Shown here in pieces: positions 15,315-23,333 of a DNA stretch of 40,588 bases. The stretch lies in assembly GCA_902801515.1 (NCBI GenBank), contig CADCII010000017.1, positions 1 to 40,588 of the forward strand. Reading direction: 5' to 3'. Position 1 is the stretch's first letter. Every line of letters starts with the position of its first letter. The notes beneath the pieces were generated by a model that saw only the letters and a list, made by a program, of their open reading frames with translations, was not told where the DNA came from and ran no database searches. Position numbers and translations under genes: made by a program. The stretch comes from an uncultured Lachnospiraceae bacterium. GTDB lineage: Bacteria; Bacillota; Clostridia; Lachnospirales; Lachnospiraceae.

Positions 15315-16271
15315 ATGAAAGAACAAACTTCTATGGAGAAGTTTAAGTCCAGCCAGTGGTTCGGGATTGTTCTGATGGCAGCACTTGTCATCGCGGTATG
15401 GGCAGTTTTCAAGATCCTGCGCCCGTCCACATTCGGCACACCGGACCGCATGGTCACGTATCTTCGTGACGCCATCATCTATGCGGTCGGCGGCTGCGGC
15501 TTCTACTTCATCGTCGTAATGGGACTGTTCGACTTCTCGGTCGGTTCAATCATAGTCCTGAGCTGCGTTATGTCAGCTACCCTGAGTGAGCACCTGGGAT
15601 ATGCTGGCCTGATCCTGGCTCCGATCATCTGCGGTGCACTTCTTGAGTTCATCAACGGCATGCTCTACATCAAACTGCGTATACCGTCCATGATCGTTAC
15701 GACCGGTATGGCACTGATCTATGAAGCACTTGCCGTCTTCGCGACAGGTTCTGTCGAGAAGATCATCGGGCCGAACCTGAGAGCTTTCGGCCAGTATCCG
15801 CTCAACCTGATCGTTGCAGTGGCAGCGTTCCTGCTGTGCGGCTTTATTCTGAAATATACACGTGTCGGTACCTATGCAACCGCGATCGGCTCCAACGAGG
15901 CGGTAGCAAAGAACATGGGTATCAACGTTGACAAGTACAAAGTAATCGGCTTCACACTGTTCGGATTATTCCTTGGTGTGGAAGCTCTTCTGACCATCAG
16001 TTACGGAACCTCCATGACCGCGAAGACTGGCATGGTATCCATGGCCCGTAACTTCCAGCCTCTGATGGGAACCTTCTTCGGACTTGCATTCCGTAAATAT
16101 GGTCATCCGGTTGTCGCAGTCGTGGTCGGCGAGTATATCGTCTCCATGATTTTTGCCGGATTTGTAGCACTCGGCGCTCCGACGACGATCAACAACATCG
16201 TCACGGGCATAGTTCTTCTTGTGATCGTTGCTCTGACTACCAAGAGAGTCAAGGGCGCGGTCGTCAAGTGA
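15315..16271 (+). CDS. Sugar ABC transporter permease 1
   Basis: 318-residue integral membrane subunit, BPD_transp_2/RbsC family, with about eight to ten hydrophobic helices. Recognisable family features are the GLFDFSVGSIIVLS segment (like the GIDLSVGS of RbsC) and SNEAVAKNMGINVDKYKVIGF in the cytoplasmic loop that contacts the ATPase. ATG 15315 was chosen over a TTG seven codons upstream that overlaps the AAAGG ribosome site. The spacing to AAAGGA (12 bp) is longer than ideal, so a start at ATG 15333 is also possible. It probably forms a heterodimer with the second permease at 17795, since the operon has two different permeases. Confidence 0.88.
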   Translation: MKEQTSMEKFKSSQWFGIVLMAALVIAVWAVFKILRPSTFGTPDRMVTYLRDAIIYAVGGCGFYFIVVMGLFDFSVGSIIVLSCVMSATLSEHLGYAGLILAPIICGALLEFINGMLYIKLRIPSMIVTTGMALIYEALAVFATGSVEKIIGPNLRAFGQYPLNLIVAVAAFLLCGFILKYTRVGTYATAIGSNEAVAKNMGINVDKYKVIGFTLFGLFLGVEALLTISYGTSMTAKTGMVSMARNFQPLMGTFFGLAFRKYGHPVVAVVVGEYIVSMIFAGFVALGAPTTINNIVTGIVLLVIVALTTKRVKGAVVK

Positions 16272-16287
16272 GAGGAGGGTGCGCGTT

Positions 16288-17784
16288 ATGCAGGAAAACA
16301 AGGTATTGCTCAGAGCAACAGATATCGACAAACAGTTCGGTATCACACATGCAGTTGATCATGTATCGATCGATTTCTACAGTCATGAGATCCACGCACT
16401 GATCGGTGAGAACGGATCCGGAAAATCTACCTTCACCAATATGCTGACCGGCATCTACACGCTTGGCGGCGGTTCATTTGCACTGGAAAACAAGACGATC
16501 CAGGTGAAGAACCAGGTCAGCGCGAACCGTCTCGGCATTGCGATCATCGTGCAGGAAATGGGTACTCTGTCGGGTCTGACTGTCGCGGAGAACATCTTCC
16601 TCGGCGAAGAAGATCCGTTCATCCACAACGGCGTCAAGAACACTGCAGCCATGAACAAGAAAGCGCAGGATCTTCTGGATTCTTACGGATTCAGCCGCAT
16701 CCGCGCGAATGCGATCATCGATACCTACAACTTCGAGGACAGAAAACTGGTTGAGATTGTCAAATCGACTTATTTCGATCCGAAGGTCCTGGTCGTCGAT
16801 GAGACAACCACAGCCCTGAACCACAGCGGACGTGTGGAACTGTTCAAGCATATGCGCAGGCTCCGCGATCTGGGAAGCTGCGTAATCTTCATTTCCCATG
16901 ACCTGGATGAGGTCCTGGAGATGAGCGACCGCGTTTCGGTCCTGAGAGACGGTGAGTATATCGACACTGTCAATGCAAAGGATGTCACGACAGATGACCT
17001 GAAAAAACTGATGGTCGGCCGTGAACTCGGCGAGCATTATTATCGTACCGATTACGGTGAAAAGATCCCGGAAGAGGTTGCGATGAAGGTCGAGAATGTT
17101 TCTGTCGGAAATGAGATCCATAATATTTCCTTTGAGCTTCACAAGGGCGAGATCCTCGGGATCGGCGGCCTGAGTGAGTGCGGTATGCATGAAGTCGGCA
17201 AAGCCTGCTTCGGAGCCTCCTTTGACCGTACCGGTTCCGTCACACTGGCGGACGGCACACAGATCAATGACATCAACACTGCGATCAACCATTCGATCGC
17301 ATATGCGTCCAAAGACCGTGACAATGAGTCTCTGCTGATCAATGACTCGATCATGGACAATATCACCCTGCCTTCCATGAGAGATATGGGCAAGGTGCTC
17401 AGCATCAAAAAGCTCCATGAATTCGCGGACAAATTCGCGAAGGAGATGTCCACGAAGATGGTCAACGTCGACCAGTTCGTATCCGAACTGTCCGGCGGAA
17501 ATAAGCAGAAGGTCGTCCTTGCCCGCTGGATCGGCAAGGGATCTGACATCCTGATCCTGGATTCCCCGACCCGTGGTATCGATATCAAAGTCAAGGCTGA
17601 CATCTACGCCCTGATGGATAAGATGCGCAAGGAAGGCAAGTCGATCCTGATGATATCCGAGGAGCTTCCCGAACTGATGGGTATGAGCGACCGGATCCTC
17701 ATCATGAAGGAAGGCGAGATCAGTGGCGAGTTCCTGAGAGACCCGCAGATCACGGATACCGCACTGATTGAGAAGATGATTTAA
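16288..17784 (+). CDS. Sugar ABC transporter ATP-binding protein (double NBD, atypical motifs)
   Basis: 498-residue cytoplasmic ATPase with two nucleotide-binding domains in tandem, the RbsA/MglA arrangement. NBD1 has a clear Walker A (GENGSGKST, residues 40-48), Walker B with catalytic Glu172 (VLVVDE) and switch His204. Its signature motif is lost (NFEDRK where LSxGQ is expected near 148-153). NBD2 has a degenerate Walker A (GLSECGMHEVG), an intact signature LSGGNKQ (401-407) and a Walker B ending ILILDSP, where Ser426 replaces the usual Glu. Only one composite ATP site (NBD1 Walker motifs with the NBD2 signature) is therefore complete. ATG 16288 follows AGGAGGG by 8 bp, and the gene is flanked closely by both permeases. 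Confidence 0.9.
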   Translation: MQENKVLLRATDIDKQFGITHAVDHVSIDFYSHEIHALIGENGSGKSTFTNMLTGIYTLGGGSFALENKTIQVKNQVSANRLGIAIIVQEMGTLSGLTVAENIFLGEEDPFIHNGVKNTAAMNKKAQDLLDSYGFSRIRANAIIDTYNFEDRKLVEIVKSTYFDPKVLVVDETTTALNHSGRVELFKHMRRLRDLGSCVIFISHDLDEVLEMSDRVSVLRDGEYIDTVNAKDVTTDDLKKLMVGRELGEHYYRTDYGEKIPEEVAMKVENVSVGNEIHNISFELHKGEILGIGGLSECGMHEVGKACFGASFDRTGSVTLADGTQINDINTAINHSIAYASKDRDNESLLINDSIMDNITLPSMRDMGKVLSIKKLHEFADKFAKEMSTKMVNVDQFVSELSGGNKQKVVLARWIGKGSDILILDSPTRGIDIKVKADIYALMDKMRKEGKSILMISEELPELMGMSDRILIMKEGEISGEFLRDPQITDTALIEKMI

Positions 17785-17794
17785 GGAGGAAATT

Positions 17795-18736
17795 ATGGCA
17801 GGAAAAAAGATTGATCTTGACAATCCGCGTCTCAGAGCTGCCCTTCCTCTGATCGGATTTCTTTTCATGATCGTGCTGTTCACGATCCTTACAAAGGGCG
17901 CAATCATAACACCTAACAATCTGCAGCTCCAGCTGAGCCAGATGTACATGCTGATGATCGCAGCGATCGGTGTATTCTTTATCATCACCATGGGCTGCCT
18001 GGATTTCTCACAGGGATCCCTGATGGGTGTAGCCTGCATCGCATGCTGCTATTTCTCCAACAAGAACCTGTTCCTGGGGATCATCATGGGAATTCTGGTT
18101 GGAGCCGCGATCGGAGCGATCAACGGATGGCTGCATGTATTCATGCAGATCCCGTCCTTCATCGTTACGATGTCCACACAGTTCCTGTTCCGCGGCGTTG
18201 TGCAGTTCTGCACGACCAAGGCCCCGGTCATGGCAAATATCAGCATGATGAAGCTGGCCAACATGCCGTTCATGATGACAGTCACAGTGATCTGCCTTGT
18301 AGTTGCGTTCTTCTTCTTCCGCTACACTTCTTTCGGAGCCAATCTGAAAGCCATCGGTGCAAGCGAAAGAGGCGCGCGTTTCGCAGGAATCAAAGTAACA
18401 AAGACTAAGTTCCTGGTATATGTCCTGGCGGGTGTCATCACAGGCTTTGCCGCATTCATCAATGCGATCAAGGTCCTGTCCGTCACCTCCACCGGCGGCA
18501 ACCAGCTTGAGACACAGATCCTGATCGGTCTGGTCCTTGGCGGAATGCCGATCTCCGGCGGTGCCAAGGTCAGGTTCTCGAATATCGTGATCGGTGTCCT
18601 GATGTACCGCTTCATGGCGACCGGTCTGGTCATGGTCGGACTGACGACCCAGATGCAGCAGCTGATCCAGGGTATCGTCTTCGTAGTGATGGTGACACTG
18701 TTCTCAGACCGCAAGTCTCTGGCAGTCATCAAATAA
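17795..18736 (+). CDS. Sugar ABC transporter permease 2
   Basis: 313-residue BPD_transp_2 permease, the second membrane subunit of the importer. It shows GCLDFSQGSLMGVACIACC (the conserved family segment), the GASERGARFAGIKVTKTKFLVY coupling loop and repeated Gly/Ala-rich helices near GGMPISGGAK. It begins 10 bp after the ATPase stop with AAGGAGGAAATT just before the ATG, so expression is coupled. It differs clearly in sequence from the first permease, so the transporter is expected to be a heterodimer. A strong bidirectional terminator follows and ends the operon. Confidence 0.9.
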   Translation: MAGKKIDLDNPRLRAALPLIGFLFMIVLFTILTKGAIITPNNLQLQLSQMYMLMIAAIGVFFIITMGCLDFSQGSLMGVACIACCYFSNKNLFLGIIMGILVGAAIGAINGWLHVFMQIPSFIVTMSTQFLFRGVVQFCTTKAPVMANISMMKLANMPFMMTVTVICLVVAFFFFRYTSFGANLKAIGASERGARFAGIKVTKTKFLVYVLAGVITGFAAFINAIKVLSVTSTGGNQLETQILIGLVLGGMPISGGAKVRFSNIVIGVLMYRFMATGLVMVGLTTQMQQLIQGIVFVVMVTLFSDRKSLAVIK

Positions 18737-18767
18737 TAAGTTTCATATACATCCTTTCAATATATGA

Positions 18768-18820
18768 GCGAGGCGCCTGCCGCAGTTTTCTGCAGCAGGC
18801 GCCTTCGCGTTTCATATTTT
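18768..18820. terminator. Bidirectional terminator between importer operon and queT
   Basis: GCGAGGCGCCTGC (18768-18780) pairs with GCAGGCGCCTTCGC (18795-18808) across a 14-base loop with few mismatches. T-rich sequence follows on the plus strand. Both flanking genes converge on it. Confidence 0.85.
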
Positions 18821-18830
18821 TGTTATTCTG

Positions 18831-19352
18831 TCAGGCAGCGTTCGTTCCGAAGATCGTCTGACTGTTTTTCTCAAGGGCATAGAACAGAACCATTCCGATG
18901 ACTCCGCAGCCCAGGACTTCGCCGATACCGACTGTCAGCATCTGGATCGGGATCGGTATCCTGATCGCATATCCGTAGTAGAGCACAAGCGGTACGATAA
19001 TAGTATTCGCGATGATCGGGGGAACCGGAAGCGCGAACTTCATTGCTCCTGCAGCCGGTTTCTGACGGATCATCGTTCCGATCCACCATGTCCCGAGAGC
19101 ACCGATCAGTGTGGCAAGGCTTCCGCACACTACATCCAGCGGGATCGCTCCGCCAAGCATGTTGCCGATCAGGCAGCCGACGAACAGGCCGGGGATCGCA
19201 GCAGGTGTGAAGAACGGCAGGATCGTGAGGCCTTCCGCGATACGCACCTGGATGTTCTTAAAACTGATAGGCGCGAATATCTCACACAACACGACGTAGA
19301 GCGCAGCAATTACCGCAGCCTGCGTCAGATACAGAACTTTCTTGTCTCTCAT
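18831..19352 (-). CDS. queT: QueT family queuosine-precursor ECF transporter substrate subunit
   Basis: Integral membrane protein of 173 residues, substrate-binding (S) component of an energy-coupling-factor importer for a queuosine precursor such as preQ1. The family signature is clear: FKNIQVRIAEGLTILPFFTPAAIPGLFVGC, read as consecutive short motifs IQVRIAEGL, LPFFTPAAIPGL and GCLIGN, followed by LDVVCGSLATLIGALGT. Five to six helices are present. The ECF energising subunits are not in the window and are presumably encoded elsewhere. ATG 19352 is 9 bp from GGAGG; an in-frame ATG two codons upstream (19358) is only 3 bp away and less likely. The gene sits directly under a preQ1-I riboswitch, which independently supports the substrate. 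Confidence 0.9.
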   Translation of the reverse strand: MRDKKVLYLTQAAVIAALYVVLCEIFAPISFKNIQVRIAEGLTILPFFTPAAIPGLFVGCLIGNMLGGAIPLDVVCGSLATLIGALGTWWIGTMIRQKPAAGAMKFALPVPPIIANTIIVPLVLYYGYAIRIPIPIQMLTVGIGEVLGCGVIGMVLFYALEKNSQTIFGTNAA

Positions 19353-19361
19353 ATTCATTTT

Positions 19362-19404
19362 CCTCCGTAGTTTTGTTTAAGGTGAGGATGGTCACGAACT
19401 CACC
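19362..19404 (-). promoter_or_regulatory. preQ1-I riboswitch overlapping the queT ribosome site
   Basis: On the minus strand, GGTGAG (19404-19399) and CTCACC (19386-19381) form the 6-bp stem P1 around the 12-base loop TTCGTGACCATC. The A-rich tail TTAAACAAAACTACGG follows and runs into the GGAGG site. Stem, loop length and tail match the preQ1-I aptamers of Bacillus queC and Thermoanaerobacter. The pseudoknot formed with ligand would hide the ribosome site and stop translation. Confidence 0.85.
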
Positions 19405-19462
19405 GTGTTTATACCGGCATTATTGTCCGGCTCTGCCCGGGTAATTTCAGGACAGCCCGTAT

Positions 19463-19491
19463 AAAATAACACATTCCTTCCGCGTGGGCAA
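19463..19491 (-). promoter_or_regulatory. Promoter of the queT transcript
   Basis: On the minus strand TTGCCC (19486-19491), 17-bp spacer, TATTTT (19463-19468). This gives a leader of roughly 100 bases with the riboswitch at its 3' end. A TATAAA closer to the aptamer lacks a -35 partner. Confidence 0.45.
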
Positions 19492-19503
19492 GGGAAATAT
19501 AAC

Positions 19504-19552
19504 GAACAAGTGACAATGAACAAGTGACAGGCACTTGTTCGGGCACTTGTTC
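19504..19552. repeat. Palindromic repeat element, copy B (nested palindrome)
   Basis: GAACAAGTG at 19504-19512; a perfect full unit at 19518-19540 (GAACAAGTG, loop ACAGG, CACTTGTTC); then GGCACTTGTTC at 19542-19552. Two left arms and two right arms in mirror order form a nested palindrome. The core is the reverse complement of the copies near 6100-6235. Confidence 0.8.
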
Positions 19553-19579
19553 GGATTTCCGGCTTAAGGAATACTATCA

Positions 19580-19608
19580 TTGAAAATAAAAGCCTGCATG
19601 ACTATAAT
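19580..19608 (+). promoter_or_regulatory. Promoter of asnS
   Basis: TTGAAA (19580-19585), 17-bp spacer, perfect TATAAT (19603-19608). The leader is only about 30 bases, too short for a T-box. Confidence 0.75.
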
Positions 19609-19645
19609 AGGTAGAAAGTTTTATTCATCAGAGGGAGAAAATATC

Positions 19646-21040
19646 ATGGACGTTAGATTTGTGACAGTTAAGGAACTGTACAGGAACCGGGAAGAGTATA
19701 TCGGCAAGAAGGTTACCGTCGGCGGCTGGGTCCGTTCGATCCGCGATTCAAAGACCTTCGGATTCCTGGTTCTGCATGACGGAACCTTTTTTGAGACGCT
19801 GCAGGTAGTGTTTGCGGACAAACTTGATAACTTTGCAGATATCTGCAAGTTCAATGTCGGGTCTGCCGTGATCGTGACCGGTGAGCTTGTTGCCACCCCC
19901 AACGCCAAGCAGCCTTTTGAGATCCAGGCTGAGGAAATCTGCCTTGAGGGCGCTTCCACGCCGGACTATCCGATGCAGAAGAAGAGACATACGGTAGAGT
20001 ATCTTCGTACTGTTCCGCATCTGCGTCCGAGGACCAACTTGTTCCAGGCTACGTTCCGTGTCCGTTCACTCGCGGCATATGCGATCCACAAGTTCTTCCA
20101 GGAGAGGAACTTTGTATATATTCACACCCCGATCATCACGGGAACCGACGCGGAAGGCGCGGGAGAGATGTTCCGCGCGACTACGCTGGATCTGGAGAAC
20201 CTTCCGAGGACAGAAGACGGACAGATCGATTTCTCGAAAGATTTCTTCAGCCAGTCCACACATCTGACCGTGTCCGGACAGCTGGATGTCGAGCCGTTCG
20301 CCCAGGCATTCCGCAATGTCTATACATTCGGCCCGACGTTCCGTGCGGAGAACTCCAATACCACCAGGCACGCAGCCGAATTCTGGATGATCGAGCCGGA
20401 GATGTCATTTGCCGATCTGGAAGACGATATGGAAACAGCAGAAGCCATGCTGAAGTTCATTTTCACATATGTTCTGGAGAACGCTCCGGAAGAAATGAAC
20501 TTCTTTAACCAGTTTGTGGATAAGGGTCTGCTGGACCGCCTGAACCATGTAATCAATTCCGAGTTCGGACGCGTCACCTACACGGAAGCGATCAGACTTC
20601 TGGAGCAGAACAATGACAAGTTTGATTACAAGGTGAGCTGGGGCTGCGATCTGCAGACTGAGCACGAGAGATATCTCACGGAACAGATCTTCAAACGTCC
20701 GGTCTTCGTCACGGATTATCCGCGCGAGATCAAGGCTTTCTATATGAAGTTAAATGAAGACGGCAAGACTGTCGCAGCCATGGACTGTCTGGTACCGGGA
20801 ATCGGCGAGATCATCGGCGGATCTCAGCGTGAGGAAAACTTTGATATCCTGAAGGCAAGGATCGATGAGCTGGGGATGTCTGAGGATGAGTATAAATACT
20901 ATCTGGATATCCGCAGATTCGGAACCACGCGCCACGCGGGATTCGGTCTCGGATTTGAACGTGTTGTAATGTATCTGACCGGTGTAGGCAACATCAGAGA
21001 CGTGCTGCCTTACCCGCGCACAGTCGGGAGCCTGATCTGA
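19646..21040 (+). CDS. asnS: Asparaginyl-tRNA synthetase
   Basis: Class IIb aminoacyl-tRNA synthetase, 464 residues, the usual AsnS size, charging tRNA-Asn in the cytoplasm. The N-terminal OB-fold anticodon-binding domain ([21 protein letters not shown]) is followed by the class II catalytic core: motif 2 area [22 protein letters not shown] and motif 3 near the C-terminus [15 protein letters not shown]. The [16 protein letters not shown] segment is typical of AsnRS. ATG 19646 is preceded by GAGGGAG at 8 bp. The longer frame back to 19580 would overlap the promoter, so it is not coding. The short leader has no T-box, so no amino-acid-responsive control is visible. The sortase gene follows after 75 bp without a terminator and could be co-transcribed. 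Confidence 0.95.
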   Translation: MDVRFVTVKELYRNREEYIGKKVTVGGWVRSIRDSKTFGFLVLHDGTFFETLQVVFADKLDNFADICKFNVGSAVIVTGELVATPNAKQPFEIQAEEICLEGASTPDYPMQKKRHTVEYLRTVPHLRPRTNLFQATFRVRSLAAYAIHKFFQERNFVYIHTPIITGTDAEGAGEMFRATTLDLENLPRTEDGQIDFSKDFFSQSTHLTVSGQLDVEPFAQAFRNVYTFGPTFRAENSNTTRHAAEFWMIEPEMSFADLEDDMETAEAMLKFIFTYVLENAPEEMNFFNQFVDKGLLDRLNHVINSEFGRVTYTEAIRLLEQNNDKFDYKVSWGCDLQTEHERYLTEQIFKRPVFVTDYPREIKAFYMKLNEDGKTVAAMDCLVPGIGEIIGGSQREENFDILKARIDELGMSEDEYKYYLDIRRFGTTRHAGFGLGFERVVMYLTGVGNIRDVLPYPRTVGSLI

Positions 21041-21115
21041 GGGCGTACCTGATATCCGAAAGGGCTATCGGACCGTATGCCGAAGGATATGAAGGCCCGG
21101 CAGGAGGAATTCTGA

Positions 21116-22264
21116 ATGGCCAGAAGAAGTGATTCATATAGAGACGACCAGTGGGATGACCAGTGGGACGATCGCCGGGACAATCGCCGGGATGACCGCC
21201 GCAATGACTACCGGGATGACCGCCGGTACACACGTCGGGATGACCGCCGCAATGACTACCGGGATGACCGCCGGTACACACGTCGGGATGACCGCCGGTA
21301 CACACGTCGGGATGACCGGTGGGACGATGAGGACGATCTGTGGAACGAAGATCCGCGCGACCGCCGCACAGGCGCGCCGAAGAAAAAGAGCGCAGCAGGA
21401 ACATTCCTGCTCACTCTGCTCCTCGTTATCGCGGTAGGAGTCTTTGCGTTTTCAGGATATAAGCTGTTCGGTTTTTATATGGCCTACAAGGCAGGAAGTG
21501 ATGAGTACAGCGAACTGAACAAGGACTTTGCCAGCGAAGAGAAGACTTCTGAGAAGACGCCCCAGACAGACGGACCGTCAGCGCTCACGGATGTGACGCA
21601 GCTGGAGAACCCGGACACGCTGCCGAAGCTGATCGAAAACGCAGTCCATGAGACAGCGACTGAGAACCAGGAGACGAAGTCCCTTCCGACCCTGGTGAAT
21701 CCGGTCGACTTCACACAGCTTCAGGCGATCAATCCGGATGTGATCGGATGGATCCGTGTCGGCGCTGTCAATGTCTCTTATCCGGTTGCCCGGGCGGAGG
21801 ATAATGATTATTACCTTCACCGGACCTTCCGTAAAGTGGACAATTTCGCAGGCTGCATCTTTGAGAACTGCGATAATTCGCCTTATTTTACCGACCAGAA
21901 TACGATCATCTACGGCCACAACATGAAGAACGGGACCATGTTCGGACAGCTGAGAAAGTTCGCCGAGCAGGAGACCCTCGACAAGAATCCTTATTTCTGG
22001 ATCTTCACGCCGAACTTTATCTATCAGTACAGGATCTTCTCAAGTTCCATAGTCGGCACGACCGGAGACCCGTACAGTATCAGGTTCACCGTGGAGGATT
22101 ACCAGAAGTTCATCAACGACGCATTCGCCAGGAGTGAGATCAATTGCGGCAATGTGTCTGTGACTCCTTCAGACCGTGTGGTGACCCTGTCCACCTGTAC
22201 AGGCGACAGCTCCACCCGCAGGATCGTGCAGGGCGTGCTGGAGCAGATCTATATAGCAAAATGA
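21116..22264 (+). CDS. Class B sortase with Asp/Arg-rich tandem-repeat N-terminus
   Basis: Membrane-anchored transpeptidase, 382 residues. Residues 1-80 are an extremely charged cytoplasmic tail rich in RDDRR and RYTRRDDR units, encoded by exact tandem repeats. A transmembrane helix spans about 95-113, and a ~50-residue acidic linker leads to the sortase barrel (about 190-382). Active-site residues are visible: His268 (IIYGHNMKNG), Cys361 (VVTLSTCTGD) and Arg368/369 (STRR). The long helix-containing insertion between His and Cys is typical of class B. Class B enzymes anchor surface proteins to the wall; the large surface protein at 31369 is a candidate substrate. AGGAGG precedes the ATG. A hairpin follows the gene. 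Confidence 0.9.
   Translation: MARRSDSYRDDQWDDQWDDRRDNRRDDRRNDYRDDRRYTRRDDRRNDYRDDRRYTRRDDRRYTRRDDRWDDEDDLWNEDPRDRRTGAPKKKSAAGTFLLTLLLVIAVGVFAFSGYKLFGFYMAYKAGSDEYSELNKDFASEEKTSEKTPQTDGPSALTDVTQLENPDTLPKLIENAVHETATENQETKSLPTLVNPVDFTQLQAINPDVIGWIRVGAVNVSYPVARAEDNDYYLHRTFRKVDNFAGCIFENCDNSPYFTDQNTIIYGHNMKNGTMFGQLRKFAEQETLDKNPYFWIFTPNFIYQYRIFSSSIVGTTGDPYSIRFTVEDYQKFINDAFARSEINCGNVSVTPSDRVVTLSTCTGDSSTRRIVQGVLEQIYIAK
21191..21310 (+). repeat. In-frame tandem repeats in the sortase gene (2.5 x 48 bp)
   Basis: Two identical 48-bp units (21191-21238 and 21239-21286) are followed by an identical 24-bp half unit (21287-21310). Each 48-bp unit is two related 24-bp blocks, both starting GATGACCGCCG. All lengths are multiples of three, so copy-number changes keep the frame. 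Confidence 0.9.
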
Positions 22265-22281
22265 ATACTGTGAAATAAATG

Positions 22282-22335
22282 AGATCCTCTGCCGGATGGC
22301 TGATGCATTAAGCTGTCCGCGGCAGGGGATCTTTG
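22282..22335 (+). terminator. Terminator after the sortase gene
   Basis: AGATCCTCTGCCG (22282-22294) pairs with CGGCAGGGGATCT (22320-22332) with one wobble, around a 25-base loop. The T tract is short, so termination may be partial. Confidence 0.6.
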
Positions 22336-22353
22336 TGGTTACAACAACTTTTA

Positions 22354-22382
22354 GTGACACCGGGGATGCGGGGGTATAAAAT
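22354..22382 (+). promoter_or_regulatory. Promoter of the Sir2-type deacylase gene
   Basis: GTGACA (22354-22359), 17-bp spacer, TAAAAT (22377-22382), each one base from consensus. Confidence 0.6.
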
Positions 22383-22417
22383 AAAAGAAAAGCGTCAGTA
22401 GAAAAGGAGGTATCTGT

Positions 22418-23155
22418 ATGGACGAAAATAAGATTGCGCAGCTGCAGGAGATCATCGATTCAAGCAATAACATAGTGTTTTTCGGCGGCGCCGGAGTGTC
22501 GACAGAGAGCGGAATTCCGGACTTCAGAAGCCAGGACGGGCTCTATCACCTGAAGTACAAATATCCTCCGGAGACGATCATCAGTCATTCATTTTTTGTG
22601 AGCAGACCGGCTGATTTCTATGAGTTCTATAAGGATAAGATGCTGGCGCTTGACGCCGAGCCGAACCCGGCGCACCTGAAACTGGCGCAGCTTGAGGAAG
22701 CGGGAAAGGTCCGTGCTGTGATCACGCAGAACATCGACGGTCTGCATCAGAAGGCCGGCAGCAGAGAAGTCCTGGAACTGCACGGATCAGTTTTGCGCAA
22801 TTACTGCACCAGATGCGGAGAGTTTTACGATGCCGCGTATATCAAGAATGCTCCCGGGATCCCCAAATGTGAAAAGTGCGGGGGAACCATCAAACCGGAT
22901 GTTGTCCTGTATGAGGAAGGCCTCGACATGACTACCATGAACAAGGCTGTCAGCTATATACAGAACGCGGAAGTGCTGATCATAGGCGGCACCAGCCTGG
23001 TGGTCTATCCGGCAGCAGGCCTGATCGATTACTTCCGCAGAGGCAAAGGACACAAGCTGGTTCTGGTAAATAAATCCGCCACAGCCAGAGACGCCGGGGC
23101 GGACCTGGTGATCACAGATCCGATCGGTGCAGTATTTGACCGGATCCGGGTATGA
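22418..23155 (+). CDS. cobB: NAD-dependent protein deacylase, Sir2/CobB family
   Basis: Cytoplasmic sirtuin, 245 residues, that removes acetyl or related acyl groups from protein lysines while consuming NAD. The NAD-binding motif GAGVSTESGIPDFRS is at residues 24-38, QNID at 104-107, and the catalytic His122 in LHGS. The structural zinc site has four cysteines (130, 133, 151, 154: CTRC and CEKC). The C-terminal GGTSLVVYPAAGLIDYF and LVLVNKSAT segments complete the Rossmann fold. The full-length match is ordinary for the family. AAGGAGG lies 8 bp before the ATG. It has its own promoter and appears monocistronic. Its stop codon falls within a 14-bp direct repeat. Confidence 0.93.
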   Translation: MDENKIAQLQEIIDSSNNIVFFGGAGVSTESGIPDFRSQDGLYHLKYKYPPETIISHSFFVSRPADFYEFYKDKMLALDAEPNPAHLKLAQLEEAGKVRAVITQNIDGLHQKAGSREVLELHGSVLRNYCTRCGEFYDAAYIKNAPGIPKCEKCGGTIKPDVVLYEEGLDMTTMNKAVSYIQNAEVLIIGGTSLVVYPAAGLIDYFRRGKGHKLVLVNKSATARDAGADLVITDPIGAVFDRIRV

Positions 23156-23281
23156 CCGGACGTCATGGGTCATCGCGCCTTGGTATGACCGGACGCATGT
23201 GCTGCGCGCTGCAGTATCACATATTCTTCTGCGGCTATATAAAAAACGGTATTTTTCGGCGAAATTAGGCATTTTTTACCC

Positions 23282-23310
23282 TTGATTTCCCATGAACCGT
23301 ACGGTATAAT
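23282..23310 (+). promoter_or_regulatory. Promoter of the rpsF-ssb-rpsR operon
   Basis: TTGATT (23282-23287), 17-bp spacer, perfect TATAAT (23305-23310). The spacer contains a perfect 10-bp palindrome ACCGTACGGT that overlaps the first base of the -10. Confidence 0.75.
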
Positions 23311-23333
23311 CCCTCCTTGTGATGTATCATTTT

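Noticed and set aside
16474-18039. Long minus-strand open frame (521 codons) antisense to the ABC ATPase and permease 2
   Set aside because: The plus strand codes two complete, recognisable transporter subunits with ribosome sites here; the reverse frame has no ribosome site or recognisable domain and arises from codon bias.
19359-19645. Possible T-box leader before asnS
   Set aside because: A promoter with perfect -10 lies only about 40 bp before the start codon, leaving no room for a T-box; the upstream structure is the palindromic repeat and the queT riboswitch on the other strand.
19580-19645. Upstream extension of asnS by 22 codons
   Set aside because: The extension overlaps the asnS promoter; the protein from ATG 19646 has the normal family length and a ribosome site.
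21191-21310. Possible CRISPR-like array
   Set aside because: The repeats are directly tandem, without spacers, and lie in frame inside the sortase gene.
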